Below are positions 34,564-44,882 of a DNA stretch of 64,000 nt, one piece after another; within the stretch, counting starts at the first letter, position 1; every line of letters starts with the position of its first letter. This DNA is from Ruania alkalisoli (GTDB lineage Bacteria > Actinomycetota > Actinomycetes > Actinomycetales > Beutenbergiaceae). The notes beneath the pieces were generated by a model that made no database searches, was not told the DNA's origin, and worked only from the letters and a program-made list of their open reading frames with translations. The stretch is taken from assembly GCF_014960965.1 (NCBI RefSeq), contig NZ_CP063169.1, positions 3,753,581 through 3,817,580 on the forward strand, in the 5' to 3' direction. Position numbers and translations under genes: made by a program.

Positions 34564-37500
34564 ATGACAACGACCGCCCCGCGGGCTCCGGCAGAGAGCC
34601 ACACCGCAACGCCACGCCCGACCGTGCCGGAAGATCCGGCCCGCCGGGTCGACTGGCGGCGCCTGCGCCGCCCCGCGACAGTGCTCGCACTGGTGATCAG
34701 CATGGTCTCCGCGGTCTCGCAGACATTCGGAACTGTGATCGCGGGCCGGCTCGCCGAGAACCCGGTGGCAACCGGAGTCATGCTGCTGGCCCTGTGCGTG
34801 CTGGGAGCAGCTCTGCTGGACACCGCCGGCCGGGTGATCTGGTCGACCGTCGCGGACCGGGCCGAAGGGCGGCTGCGCGGCGACCTGCTGACGGCGGCCC
34901 TGCACCAGCCGCTGGCCACCCTCTCCGAGCAGGCCGTGGGCGAGATCCTCGACCGGGTCGACGACGACACCCACGACGTCGGGACCCTGGTCCGCATGCA
35001 GGGGTGGGGCATCCTGCGCACCGTTTTCCTGGTGGTGCCGATGTGGTTGGTTGCCGGGTGGACGTGGTGGCCGGCATTCGCGCTGTTCCCGGTGCTCGCG
35101 GTGATCACGGGCCTGGTGGTGCGGCCGTTGCTCGCCCCGATCGCCGAGCGCAAGGTGATCGAGGAGATGGCCTGGACGGACCATGCCGCTGTGCTCGAGG
35201 AAGGGATCGCTGGTCGCGACGACCTGCGCACCAGTCTCGGGCAGGCCTACGTGGTGCGACGCCTGGCTCACCTCTCGGCTGCTGTGCACGAGAAGTTCGC
35301 CCGCGTGATCGTGCTGGAGTCACGCCTCATCCGACGCGCGGGCATGCTGCTGCACAGCTTGCTCGCCGCCGTCGCGATCACCGGGGTGGCGCTGGCGATC
35401 GGCGGCGATCTCTCCGTGGCCCGGCTGGTGACACTGTTCCTGGTGACGGCCCAGTTTGTCGGCCTGGTTTCGCACATGGCCGAGCAGCTGCCCGATCTGC
35501 AGGCGGGCCTGGGGGCGCTGGTGCGCATCCGGCAGATGTTCGCCTCCCCGCCCGAGCCCGACGGCGGAGCTTCCGTTCGGCAGGGACGTCTCGGGGTGGA
35601 GGTGCGCAACCTGCACTTCGCCTACCCGGAAGGCTCCTTCGCCCTCAGCGGTATCTCCCTGCACGTGCCAGCCGGGGAGACGATCGCGCTGGTCGGGCGG
35701 ACCGGCTCGGGCAAGTCGACCCTGGCGGCGCTGCTCTCCCGGGCGGTCGAACCCGAACCGGGTTCGGTCTTCCTGGGTGGCATGGACGTGACCGAGCTCG
35801 ACCTGCAGGAGTTGCGTGCCGCCGTCGGGGTGGTGAGCCAGCGCACCGACATCCTGGCAGGGACGTTGGCACAGAACATCACGCTGTTCTCCGACGTACC
35901 GCGCGCGCGGGTGGAGGCAGCGGTCACTGAGCTGGGCCTGACCGACTGGGTGGCCGGGCTCTCCGACGGGCTCGACACCCTGCTGGGGGCGAGCGGGACG
36001 ACCCTCTCCGCTGGTGAGGAGCAACTCGTCGCCTTCGCGCGACTGCTGGTGCGGGATGTGCAGGTCGTCATCCTGGACGAGGCAACGGCACGGATGGACC
36101 CATTGACCGAGCGTCGTGTGGTGGCCGCCTCGGACCGGCTGCTGCGCGGACGCACGGGAATCCTCATCGCCCACCGGCTGAGCACGACCGCCCGGGCGGA
36201 GTCGGTGGCGGTGCTCGACCACGGCCAGGTGGTCCAACATGGCCCGCGGGCTATCCTCGCCGCCGAAGCGGGCCCGTTCCGGGACTTGCTGGCCGCAGGT
36301 GACTCCGGCAGCGGTGATGAGCACAGCGAACATGACGGCAGCGACGGTGACCACAGCGATGGCCCGGCGACGACGCCACCGGAGCGGGGCGCCGGAACAT
36401 CGGCGGCACAGCTCGGGCACCGGCGCCGCACGGGCCTACCGCCGGAACGCGAGGATGTGGGAACGGGACCGAGCCTGGCGCGAGGAGTGCTCAGTGCGCT
36501 CATGGCCCGCAAGGCGTGGGGTGTCGGGGGTGCGATCGGCTTCCTGGTCTCGGCGCTGCTCGGCGCCCACGGGGCGCTGACGGGGTTCTGGTGGGGACGT
36601 CTGGTGGAAGCGGTGCAGAGCGGTTCCTCGGTGGGATGGTTGCTCGGCGCACTGGTGCTCGGACTACTTGCGTTCCCGCTGGTCTTCGGTGACGCGATCT
36701 GGCGGTACCCACGCTGGTGGGTGGAGGTACTGCTGCGCACACGGATGTCCGTGCTGCGTGGCCAGACGATGCAGCGCCGCCTTCCCCGTACGCCGCCCGG
36801 GGAGGTCGTGGCACGCAGTATGGACGCCGACCGGTACGCCCGGTATGCCGACCGCTGGGTCGACTTCATCAACGGCCTGGTGATCGCAGCCGTGACGGCG
36901 GTCTTGGCCGGCACATGGCTGGCCGGCGCCGTACTCCTCGCGGTGATGGTGTTCTCTGCGCTGGCCTCGAGCATCGGTCGCCCCATCGCCGGGCGCTCAG
37001 CCGCGGCGGCATCGCAGGCGCGGGCCTGGTTCGGCCGGTCACTGGTCTCGGTGCTGGAGTCGGCCCGGACGGTCAAGCTCGCCGGCGCCACACCGGACGT
37101 GCATGCGCACTTGAGCACGGTCGACGACGAACGAGTCGGCAAGGCTGTGCGCGAGCACCGGGTACAGGCCGTCCTCGATGGCGTACCCGTGGTGCTCGTG
37201 CAAGCAGGAGTGGTCACCGCGTGGGCCGGGGTGTTGTGGAACTGGTGGGGGCTCGCGACCGCGCTGCTCGTCGCCAACGCCGTGGGCGGCTTCGACTGGT
37301 TCGGCCGGGTGGCCGGTGCCGTAGTCACGGAAGCACCGGGCACCCGCGCCTGGCAGAAGGCCACGGCCTCGTTCGCCGGGGGTGTGGACCTGATGCACCT
37401 ACCCGACGGTGTGGACCTGCTTACCGGCGCTGCTCCGCCAGCAGATCCACCCACGCGGCAACGGTTGGAACGGCTGCGGCTCGAGAACGTCACGGCCGTG

Positions 37501-38145
37501 CACGATGACGGCACGATCGGCATCTCAGATGTCGATCTGGAGGTCCGGGCCGGGGAACTGGTACTGCTCGTCGGCCAGGTCGGCTCCGGCAAGTCCAGTC
37601 TGCTGAGTGCCCTGGCCGGTCTGGTCTCACACGAGGGGACCATCCGGTGGAACGGCGAGGAGATCGAGGACGCGGAGACCTTCCTGCGACCGGGGCAGGT
37701 GGCGCACGTGGCACAGGTTCCACGGGTGCTCTCGGGCACCTTCGCCGACAACATCCGCCTCGGTCACGAGCGCGACCTCGACCGCCCGGTGGCCGATGCC
37801 CGCCTCGGCCAGGACGTGCGGGAGGCCGGTGGGGTGGAGGCCCTGGTCGGGCACCGCGGGGTGCGACTCTCCGGCGGTCAGGTGCAGCGCCTGGCACTGG
37901 CCCGGGCGTTGGCCACGGATACGGACCTGCTGCTCGCCGACGACGTCTCCAGCGCACTGGACGCCAGCACCGAGCTGGAGCTGTGGGCAGCCCTGCGTGA
38001 TCGCAGCACCACCGTGATCGGTGCGACGTCCAAGCGCGCCGCCCTGGCCCTGGCCGACCGAGTGGTCGTCCTGCGCGAGGGTGAGGTGGCCGCCGTCGGG
38101 CCGTGGCGGGAGCTGCGTCAGGACTGGGGGCACCTGGCGGGCTGA
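34564..38145 (+). CDS. Single-chain double ABC exporter (asymmetric)
   Basis: 1193 residues: TMD1-NBD1-linker-TMD2-NBD2. NBD1 (about 345-580) has Walker A GRTGSGKST, altered signature LSAGE, Walker B ILDEATA and H-loop IAHR. NBD2 (about 980-1193) has GQVGSGKSS, canonical LSGGQ, Walker B LLADD with Asp in place of the catalytic Glu, and no H-loop His (ATSKR). One composite site is thus complete and the other degenerate, as in heterodimeric exporters of the TM287/288 or CydDC type. The linker (about 585-640) is Asp/Ser/His-rich. Substrate unknown. Confidence 0.9.
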   Translation: MTTTAPRAPAESHTATPRPTVPEDPARRVDWRRLRRPATVLALVISMVSAVSQTFGTVIAGRLAENPVATGVMLLALCVLGAALLDTAGRVIWSTVADRAEGRLRGDLLTAALHQPLATLSEQAVGEILDRVDDDTHDVGTLVRMQGWGILRTVFLVVPMWLVAGWTWWPAFALFPVLAVITGLVVRPLLAPIAERKVIEEMAWTDHAAVLEEGIAGRDDLRTSLGQAYVVRRLAHLSAAVHEKFARVIVLESRLIRRAGMLLHSLLAAVAITGVALAIGGDLSVARLVTLFLVTAQFVGLVSHMAEQLPDLQAGLGALVRIRQMFASPPEPDGGASVRQGRLGVEVRNLHFAYPEGSFALSGISLHVPAGETIALVGRTGSGKSTLAALLSRAVEPEPGSVFLGGMDVTELDLQELRAAVGVVSQRTDILAGTLAQNITLFSDVPRARVEAAVTELGLTDWVAGLSDGLDTLLGASGTTLSAGEEQLVAFARLLVRDVQVVILDEATARMDPLTERRVVAASDRLLRGRTGILIAHRLSTTARAESVAVLDHGQVVQHGPRAILAAEAGPFRDLLAAGDSGSGDEHSEHDGSDGDHSDGPATTPPERGAGTSAAQLGHRRRTGLPPEREDVGTGPSLARGVLSALMARKAWGVGGAIGFLVSALLGAHGALTGFWWGRLVEAVQSGSSVGWLLGALVLGLLAFPLVFGDAIWRYPRWWVEVLLRTRMSVLRGQTMQRRLPRTPPGEVVARSMDADRYARYADRWVDFINGLVIAAVTAVLAGTWLAGAVLLAVMVFSALASSIGRPIAGRSAAAASQARAWFGRSLVSVLESARTVKLAGATPDVHAHLSTVDDERVGKAVREHRVQAVLDGVPVVLVQAGVVTAWAGVLWNWWGLATALLVANAVGGFDWFGRVAGAVVTEAPGTRAWQKATASFAGGVDLMHLPDGVDLLTGAAPPADPPTRQRLERLRLENVTAVHDDGTIGISDVDLEVRAGELVLLVGQVGSGKSSLLSALAGLVSHEGTIRWNGEEIEDAETFLRPGQVAHVAQVPRVLSGTFADNIRLGHERDLDRPVADARLGQDVREAGGVEALVGHRGVRLSGGQVQRLALARALATDTDLLLADDVSSALDASTELELWAALRDRSTTVIGATSKRAALALADRVVVLREGEVAAVGPWRELRQDWGHLAG

Positions 38146-38158
38146 CGCTCCGATACAG

Positions 38159-38197
38159 AATCCCTCGTCGATCTGGTGACCAGATCGACGAGGGATT
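38159..38197. terminator. 39-bp palindrome, bidirectional terminator (family C)
   Basis: 19-bp arms AATCCCTCGTCGATCTGGT and its complement around one central base, between the convergent ABC exporter and fbaA genes. The stem closely matches that at 51003-51052. Confidence 0.85.
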
Positions 38198-38245
38198 CCG
38201 GGTGCGGGCTGTTCCCGCGAGGTCCTGCGTGAGGCGTTGACCAGG

Positions 38246-39268
<1,023 letters not shown>

Positions 39269-39343
39269 GAATCTCTCCTGTGCCTGGGATGAGTGATGTC
39301 GGGGCCCAGTGTCCCATGAGTCCCGGGTCAGTGTCCCTGACTT

Positions 39344-41143
39344 TCAGTTCTCGGCAGTCAGCAGCTGCTCGGTCGCCAGATCGCGATAGAGGCCGTCGGC
39401 ACGCAGGAGCTCGGCGTGGGTACCGACCGCGCGCACCCGGCCCGCATCGAGTACCACGATCTGGTCGGCGCTGGTGACAGTGGAGAGACGATGCGCCACC
39501 ACGATCACGTTGGTGCGCTCAGCCGCCTCCAGCATCACCTGCCGCAGCGCGGCCTCGTTCGCCGCATCGAGCTGGGACGTCGCCTCGTCGAGGAGCAACA
39601 GACGCGGCCGCCGCAGCAGCGCACGGGCGATCGCCACCCGTTGCCGCTCCCCTCCCGAGAGGGTCACACCCCGGGGCCCGACGGCGGAGTCCAGCCCGTC
39701 CGGCAACCTCGCCACCATCTCGCTCAGGCGGGCCTGCGCGACGACCGCGGCGACGTCCTCATCCGTGGCGTGCGGGGCTGCGAGGGTGAGATTGTCACGA
39801 AGGCTCCCGCTGAGCACCGGGGCATCCTGCTCCACATATCCGATCATGGAACGCAGCTCACGCAGCGACCAGTCCTGGACGGCCACCCCCTCGACGCGCA
39901 CCTCACCCGCGGTGGCCGGGTAGAACCCTTCGATGAGGGAGAAGATCGTGGTCTTGCCCGCTCCGGACGGGCCCACGAGTGCGGTCAGGCCGGTGCCACT
40001 GGCGGTGAATGTGACCCCACGGTGCACAGGAGCGAGGTCATCCTCGTAGCGGAACTCGACGCGGTCGAACTCCACCTGAGCGGCAGGCAGCGGCCCTGCG
40101 GAGGTGAGGGACGCCGTCGGGGAGGCCGTGCCCACGCTGAGGTCCTCGGACTCCAGGTGGTCCACCTGCTCCACCCGTGCCACGGCAGCCAGGCCGGTCT
40201 GCAGCTGGGAGAGCGCCTGCACGAGCGAGCCGATCGGACCCATGAGGTAGAAGAGCATCAGCAGGAACCCGATGAGCGATCCGATCGTCATGGCGCCGTC
40301 AGCCACCCGGGCACCACCGAGGCCGAGCACCACCAAGAACGCGATGTTCACCGGCAGGAACGCCAGCACACCGGCGAGCGCCTCCCAGACGGCGACTGTC
40401 ACACCCTTGTCACGGGCTTCGACGGCCGCCTGGTCCAGCGAGGCGATCTCCCGGTCCTCAGCACCGGAGGCCTTGACGGTGCGGAATGCGCCGAGCGCCC
40501 GCTCGAGGATGGCGCCCATGTCACCGAGGGCGGTCTGCGACTCCCGCGTGGCCGCACCGATCCGCGGCATCACCACCAGCATCACCACGGTGACCACCGC
40601 TGCCATCGCGAGCGTGACCCCGAAGAGCACGATGTCGATCCACGCCATCACAGCGAGGCCGCCGATGAGCATGAAGATCGCCGTGAATCCACCGATCACC
40701 GTGGTGGAGGCGACCGTGCGCAGCAGGTTGGTGTCGGAGGTCAGACGCGAGACGAGGTCACCGGACTTGAGCCGGTCGACCTCGGCGACCGTGAGATGGA
40801 CGAGCTGGCTGACCAGGCGGCGGCGCACCGTGAGGATGATGTTCTGCCCGGTGCGCTGCATCAGGTAGGGCCCGAATGCCTCCAGGGCAGCCCCGACCAG
40901 GACGGCACCACTGAGGATCCACAACAGGTCACCGAGCGGGTCGCCGGCACCGAGCGCCTCGATAATCGACATCGCGATCAACGGCTGGACCAGGCCGACG
41001 ATGCCCCCGAGGAAAGTCAGGACCCCACCGACGAGAAGGATCCGCAGATGGCTGCGGGCGTAGAACCACAGGCGACGGATGGAGGCAGGGCGCTCGGCGG
41101 GGTCGCTCGGGGCCTGCTCTGGTGGGGCAGTCGTGGACACCAC
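39344..41143 (-). CDS. ABC exporter, ATP-binding and permease half-transporter
   Basis: 599 residues. Six membrane helices (about 25-310), then one NBD with GPSGAGKTT, TLSGGERQRVAIARAL, LLLLDEATSQLD and VAHRLST, all canonical, so it should act as a homodimer or pair with another half. The GTG start at 41143 is followed directly by a second GTG. It is MsbA/multidrug-like; nothing in the sequence fixes the substrate. It is 75 bp from fbaA on the same strand. Confidence 0.9.
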   Translation of the reverse strand: MVSTTAPPEQAPSDPAERPASIRRLWFYARSHLRILLVGGVLTFLGGIVGLVQPLIAMSIIEALGAGDPLGDLLWILSGAVLVGAALEAFGPYLMQRTGQNIILTVRRRLVSQLVHLTVAEVDRLKSGDLVSRLTSDTNLLRTVASTTVIGGFTAIFMLIGGLAVMAWIDIVLFGVTLAMAAVVTVVMLVVMPRIGAATRESQTALGDMGAILERALGAFRTVKASGAEDREIASLDQAAVEARDKGVTVAVWEALAGVLAFLPVNIAFLVVLGLGGARVADGAMTIGSLIGFLLMLFYLMGPIGSLVQALSQLQTGLAAVARVEQVDHLESEDLSVGTASPTASLTSAGPLPAAQVEFDRVEFRYEDDLAPVHRGVTFTASGTGLTALVGPSGAGKTTIFSLIEGFYPATAGEVRVEGVAVQDWSLRELRSMIGYVEQDAPVLSGSLRDNLTLAAPHATDEDVAAVVAQARLSEMVARLPDGLDSAVGPRGVTLSGGERQRVAIARALLRRPRLLLLDEATSQLDAANEAALRQVMLEAAERTNVIVVAHRLSTVTSADQIVVLDAGRVRAVGTHAELLRADGLYRDLATEQLLTAEN

Positions 41144-41396
41144 GGGAACCTCTCGGGAGATGGGTGCGGTTCGGCGACATTAGCCTGCGACCGGCTGCTG
41201 GCACATCGGCCGCAGGGCGGATCAGGGCCCACTGCCGCTCCGCCGAAGGGATGGTGCGCGGCCGAGGCGGCGGGCGCCGTCGATAGGGTTCGGGGTGAGC
41301 GGGCACCAGCGAGCCCGGCCGGACCGGCCATGGCTCGGGTCCGGCCCCCCACGCAGGCGAGGAAACGATCACGCACGGCAACGATGAGGTAGGCGG

Positions 41397-41852
41397 ATGA
41401 GGATCTCGGCGAAGGCGGAGTACGCCGTCAGGGCAGCGGCCGAGCTCGCCACGGGGGGCGAGACCCCGATGCCAGCCGAGGCGTTGGCGCGTGCGGCCGG
41501 CGTGCCGCACCGGTTCCTCGAAGGAATCCTCACAGATCTGCGGCGCGAAGGGCTGGTGCTCAGTCGTCGGGGTGCAGGTGGAGGCCACCTGCTGGCCCGG
41601 CCGGCGGAGCGGGTGACGATCGCCGACGTGATCCGCGCGGTCGAGGGACCGCTGGTGTTCGTCCGGGACGAGCGGCCGGGCGAGATCGCGTATCAGGGTG
41701 CGGCTGCGATCTTGCCGCAGGTGTGGGTGGCGTTGCGGGCGAACGTGCGTGCTGTGCTTGAGCAGGTGACGCTCGCCGATCTGGCCGCCGGTCATGTGCC
41801 CGGTGTGGTGGCCGATCTGACTTCCGATGAGGACGCCTGGCGCAACCCCTGA
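41397..41852 (+). CDS. Rrf2 family transcriptional regulator without Fe-S cysteines
   Basis: 151 residues. The winged HTH MRISAKAEYAVRAAAELA, VPHRFLEGILTDLRREGLV and RRGAGGGHLLARPAERVTIADVI matches Rrf2. There are no cysteines, so it cannot hold the IscR/NsrR-type cluster; it is closer to CymR-like sulfur regulators. The next gene is a TauE/SafE permease with a long structured leader, which fits sulfur control (inference). Confidence 0.88.
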   Translation: MRISAKAEYAVRAAAELATGGETPMPAEALARAAGVPHRFLEGILTDLRREGLVLSRRGAGGGHLLARPAERVTIADVIRAVEGPLVFVRDERPGEIAYQGAAAILPQVWVALRANVRAVLEQVTLADLAAGHVPGVVADLTSDEDAWRNP

Positions 41853-41877
41853 ACTGGGTGAACGCCCGGCCCTCAGC

Positions 41878-41976
41878 CGGAATCAAACGTCGATATGGCT
41901 ACTCGGCAACCACCACAATGACGTGCGATTCCTGCGGAGGGCTCCCAGCGAGCCGCCAGATCAACGTTCGATTCCG
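41878..41976 (+). promoter_or_regulatory. Possible structured leader before TauE/SafE gene
   Basis: Arms at 41878-41893 (CGGAATCAAACGTCGA) and 41961-41976 pair at 14 of 16 positions around a 67-nt loop. A second small inverted repeat ATCCGA/TCGGAT lies at 42015-42035. No known riboswitch class is recognised; it could also hold an operator for the Rrf2 protein. Confidence 0.4.
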
Positions 41977-42073
41977 CGGGATACCACGATGTGGACTCCT
42001 CGCATTTCCCCCTAATCCGACTGGATCACTCGGATATCGTCGCAGGCGTCCAGCCACCCATCCGAGGAGCCTC

Positions 42074-42970
42074 GTGATCACGCTCGTGCTGCTCGCCCTC
42101 GTCGGGCTCGGAGCCCAGCTCGTGGACGGCAGCCTCGGGATGGGGCACGGGATCACCTCCACCACCCTGCTGCTCGCGATCGGCCTGCAGCCGGCGTCGG
42201 CCTCGGCCACGGTGCACCTGGCACAGATCGGCACCACGTTGGCCTCTGGACTGGCTCATCGACGCTTCGGGAATGTCGACTGGACGGTGGTGCGCCGGCT
42301 GGCGTTCCCGGGCGCACTCGGCGCGTTCCTCGGCGCCACCGCACTCTCTCGCCTTCCCGTGACGATCGCGGCCCCGGTGATGGCCGTCCTGCTGCTGGCG
42401 CTGGGTTGCTACGTACTTGTGCGCTTCTCGGTACGTGGGATGCGGGTCGACCGGATCGGCACCCCGCTACGACGCCGCTTCCTCACTCCACTGGGATTCT
42501 CGGCCGGGATGGTCAGCGCCATCGGTGGGGGCGGCTGGGGTCCGGTTGGCACACCGGCACTGCTGGCCAGCGGCAGACTCGAGCCGCGCCAGGTCGTCGG
42601 CTCGATCTCCGCAAGCGAGTTCTTCGTGGCGGTCGCTGCCAGCGCCGGCTTCCTGCTCGGCATCGGCACCGCCGGCATCAACCCGACCTGGGCGCTCGCC
42701 CTGCTCGCGGGCGGAGTGGTGGCCGCTCCCCTGGCTGCCTGGCTCGTGCGCCTGATCCCGGCGCGTGTGCTCGGCACCGCGGCAGGCGGGCTGATCGTGC
42801 TCACGAACGTGCACTCGCTCGCAGGTGCGATCACGATTCCCGACGGCGTCCGTTGGCTGACGTACGCCATAGCCGCCGGGGTGTGCGTGGCAGCCGGCGT
42901 CCGGACGGCTCTCGCCCACCAGCGCGAGCAGCCGACCCGCGTGCAGGTCCCGGAGCGAACGACCGCCTGA
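42074..42970 (+). CDS. TauE/SafE family sulfite exporter
   Basis: 298 residues with about eight membrane segments. Two family repeats are visible: VDGSLGMGHGITSTTLLLAIG and SAIGGGGWGPVGTPALLAS. Members carry sulfite, sulfoacetate, taurine-derived or other organic anions. GTG 42074 has GAGGAG 5 nt upstream. About 220 bp of leader separates it from the Rrf2 gene. Confidence 0.88.
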   Translation: MITLVLLALVGLGAQLVDGSLGMGHGITSTTLLLAIGLQPASASATVHLAQIGTTLASGLAHRRFGNVDWTVVRRLAFPGALGAFLGATALSRLPVTIAAPVMAVLLLALGCYVLVRFSVRGMRVDRIGTPLRRRFLTPLGFSAGMVSAIGGGGWGPVGTPALLASGRLEPRQVVGSISASEFFVAVAASAGFLLGIGTAGINPTWALALLAGGVVAAPLAAWLVRLIPARVLGTAAGGLIVLTNVHSLAGAITIPDGVRWLTYAIAAGVCVAAGVRTALAHQREQPTRVQVPERTTA

Positions 42971-43126
42971 CACGGCCCCGGCAGGTGCCGCGAGATGTCG
43001 GTTCCCGGGAGTTGGAGCGACACCCAGCGGCGCCTCCTGTGCATCGGGCCGGCTGTCGGTGCCGCCGCTCGTCGGGACCGCACCACCTGGGCGAGGAGGA
43101 CTGGCAGCGACAGCCCTGGGCTCAGG

Positions 43127-43762
43127 TCACACCCGCGGCCGCGTATCCGGGATGGACGCATGCTGGACCACCCAGGCATGCATGGCGATCGCCGCCGCGG
43201 CACCGGCGTTGATGGAGCGGGTTGAGCCGAACTGGCTGATGTGCAGGATCGCCGCGCTCGCCTGCCGGGCGTCGGCGGTCAGCCCCTGGGACTCCTCACC
43301 GAACAGCATCGCGCACTCGGCCGGAAGCGCCCGACCCTCGATCGGCACCGACCCGGGCACGTTGTCCACACCGAGCAACGGCAGCCCCGCTTCGGCGCAC
43401 CAGTCGGAGAAGGCGGCGACGTCGTCCCAGTGCTCGACGTGCAGGTAGCGGTCGGTGACCATGGCACCGCGACGGTTCCACCGCCGTCGGCCGATGATGT
43501 GCACCCGGGCGACGTTGAAGGCGTTGGCCGTGCGCACCACCGAACCGATGTTGAAGTCGCGGCCCCAGTTCTCGATCGCCACATGCAGCGGGTGCCGACG
43601 TACATCGAGGTCGGCCACGATCGCCTCCAGCCGCCAGTACCGGTACTGGTCGGCAACGTTGCGCCGGTCGCCGTCGGCCAGCAAATCCGGATCCAGCCGG
43701 GGATCGTCGGGCCACTGCTCCGGCCCGCCGGGCCACGGGCCGACGCCCACCTCGGGTTCCAT
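43127..43762 (-). CDS. TrmH/SpoU family RNA methyltransferase
   Basis: 211 residues. The SpoU knot motifs are present: VAIENWGRDFNIGSVVRTAN (motif 1 with Asn and Arg), MLFGEESQGL (motif 2) and ISQFGSTRSINAGAAAAIAM (motif 3). Transfers methyl from SAM to a tRNA or rRNA ribose; the site is unknown. Start: ATG 43762 has a TACTGG-like -10 close by and fits homologues; ATG 43798 is the alternative. Confidence 0.88.
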   Translation of the reverse strand: MEPEVGVGPWPGGPEQWPDDPRLDPDLLADGDRRNVADQYRYWRLEAIVADLDVRRHPLHVAIENWGRDFNIGSVVRTANAFNVARVHIIGRRRWNRRGAMVTDRYLHVEHWDDVAAFSDWCAEAGLPLLGVDNVPGSVPIEGRALPAECAMLFGEESQGLTADARQASAAILHISQFGSTRSINAGAAAAIAMHAWVVQHASIPDTRPRV

Positions 43763-43828
43763 CAGTCCAGTATCGCTGGTCCTGACCGTCGCCCTCATGG
43801 GCCGAACAGTCGACCCCTGAGCCCCTCA

Positions 43829-43850
43829 AGGGCCGAAAGTTCGGCCCCCT
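43829..43850. repeat. Intergenic palindrome, family A copy 2
   Basis: AGGGCCGAA and TTCGGCCC arms. It is followed at 43858 by TTGACCCCGAGTTTCGGACC, the inverted form of the segment beside copy 1, and preceded from 43798 by a stretch closely like that before copy 3 (GGGCCGAACAGTCGACCCCT against GGGTCGAACATTTGCCCCTT). Confidence 0.8.
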
Positions 43851-43962
43851 CTCCGGGTTGACCCCGAGTTTCGGACCCGAGAACAGCGGTGAGCTGATCA
43901 CACCCGGGCGCCATACTGGAGCCATAGCCCCCTCTCACCCACCACCAGTGCCGGAGAACACG

Positions 43963-44739
43963 ATGCCCGAGATCACAAACTGGCTCACTGATATGGACGG
44001 CGTGCTGGTGCACGAGGAGGAGGCGCTCCCGGGCGCAGCCGAGTTCGTCGCGGCGTTGCGTGAGAAGGAGATCCCGTTCCAGATCCTCACGAACAACTCC
44101 ATCTTCACCCCGCGCGATCTCGCCGCCCGACTGCGCGGCTCCGGCATCGACGTGGACGAGTCCTCCATCTGGACCTCAGCCCTGGCCACGGCCACCTTCC
44201 TCTCCGACCAGGTGCCCCAGGGCAGTGCCTTCGTGATCGGCGAGGCTGGGCTGACGACAGCGTTGTACGAGCAGGGTTACACCCTCACCAGCGCCAACCC
44301 GGACTACGTGGTACTCGGGGAGACCCGCACGTACTCCTTCTCCGCGATCACGAAAGCCATCCGGTTCGTGGCCGCCGGTGCCCGGTTCATCGCCACCAAC
44401 CCGGACGTCACAGGACCTTCATCGGAGGGTCCGCTGCCTGCCACAGGATCGGTGGCCGCGATGATCACGGCCGCGACCGGCCGCAAGCCGTACTTCGTCG
44501 GCAAGCCGAACCCGGTGATGATCCGCACCGCCCTGAACCGGATCGATGCCCACTCCGAGAACACCGCCATGATCGGCGACCGGATGGACACCGACGTCGT
44601 CGCCGGGATGGAAGCCGGGCTGCGCACCTACCTCGTGCTCAGCGGCTCCACGAAGGCCGACCAAGTCGAGGACTACCCGTACCGGCCCTCCCACGTGGTC
44701 AACGGGATCGGCGATCTGCTGGACCTGCTCGACGGCTGA
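43963..44739 (+). CDS. HAD-IIA family phosphatase (NagD-like)
   Basis: 258 residues. WLTDMDGVLVHEEEALPGA supplies the nucleophile Asp and acid Asp; ILTNNSIFTPRDL is motif II; GKPNPVMIRTAL and MIGDRMDTDVVAGMEAGL are motifs III-IV. NagD-type enzymes hydrolyse nucleotide or sugar phosphates. ATG 43963 has GGAG 7 nt upstream; the frame upstream crosses the repeat and is non-coding. Confidence 0.9.
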   Translation: MPEITNWLTDMDGVLVHEEEALPGAAEFVAALREKEIPFQILTNNSIFTPRDLAARLRGSGIDVDESSIWTSALATATFLSDQVPQGSAFVIGEAGLTTALYEQGYTLTSANPDYVVLGETRTYSFSAITKAIRFVAAGARFIATNPDVTGPSSEGPLPATGSVAAMITAATGRKPYFVGKPNPVMIRTALNRIDAHSENTAMIGDRMDTDVVAGMEAGLRTYLVLSGSTKADQVEDYPYRPSHVVNGIGDLLDLLDG

Positions 44740-44820
44740 TCACCTGCGAGCCACCGACGCCATGATCGCCCAGCCCCACCCTCGCGCGCACCCAGACGCG
44801 CATCCCCAGACACGCCAAAG

Positions 44821-44847
44821 GCCGGGTTCGTTCACAACGAACCCGGC
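44821..44847. terminator. 12-bp hairpin, bidirectional terminator
   Basis: GCCGGGTTCGTT-CAC-AACGAACCCGGC between the convergent HAD and LemA genes, with AAAG before it so that a short T-run follows on the minus strand. Confidence 0.85.
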
Positions 44848-44882
44848 CCTGCGCCGTCCATGGACTCCGCGAAGCGGAACCC

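Noticed and set aside
39416-41392. 658-residue open frame opposite the ABC exporter
   Set aside because: The His/Asp/Arg-rich composition and full antisense overlap with a clear ABC gene mark it as a shadow.
41878-41976. SAM riboswitch in the TauE/SafE leader
   Set aside because: The CGGCAACC string alone is not enough; the stems around it do not match SAM-I, SAM-II or SAM-IV layouts as far as I can fold by eye.
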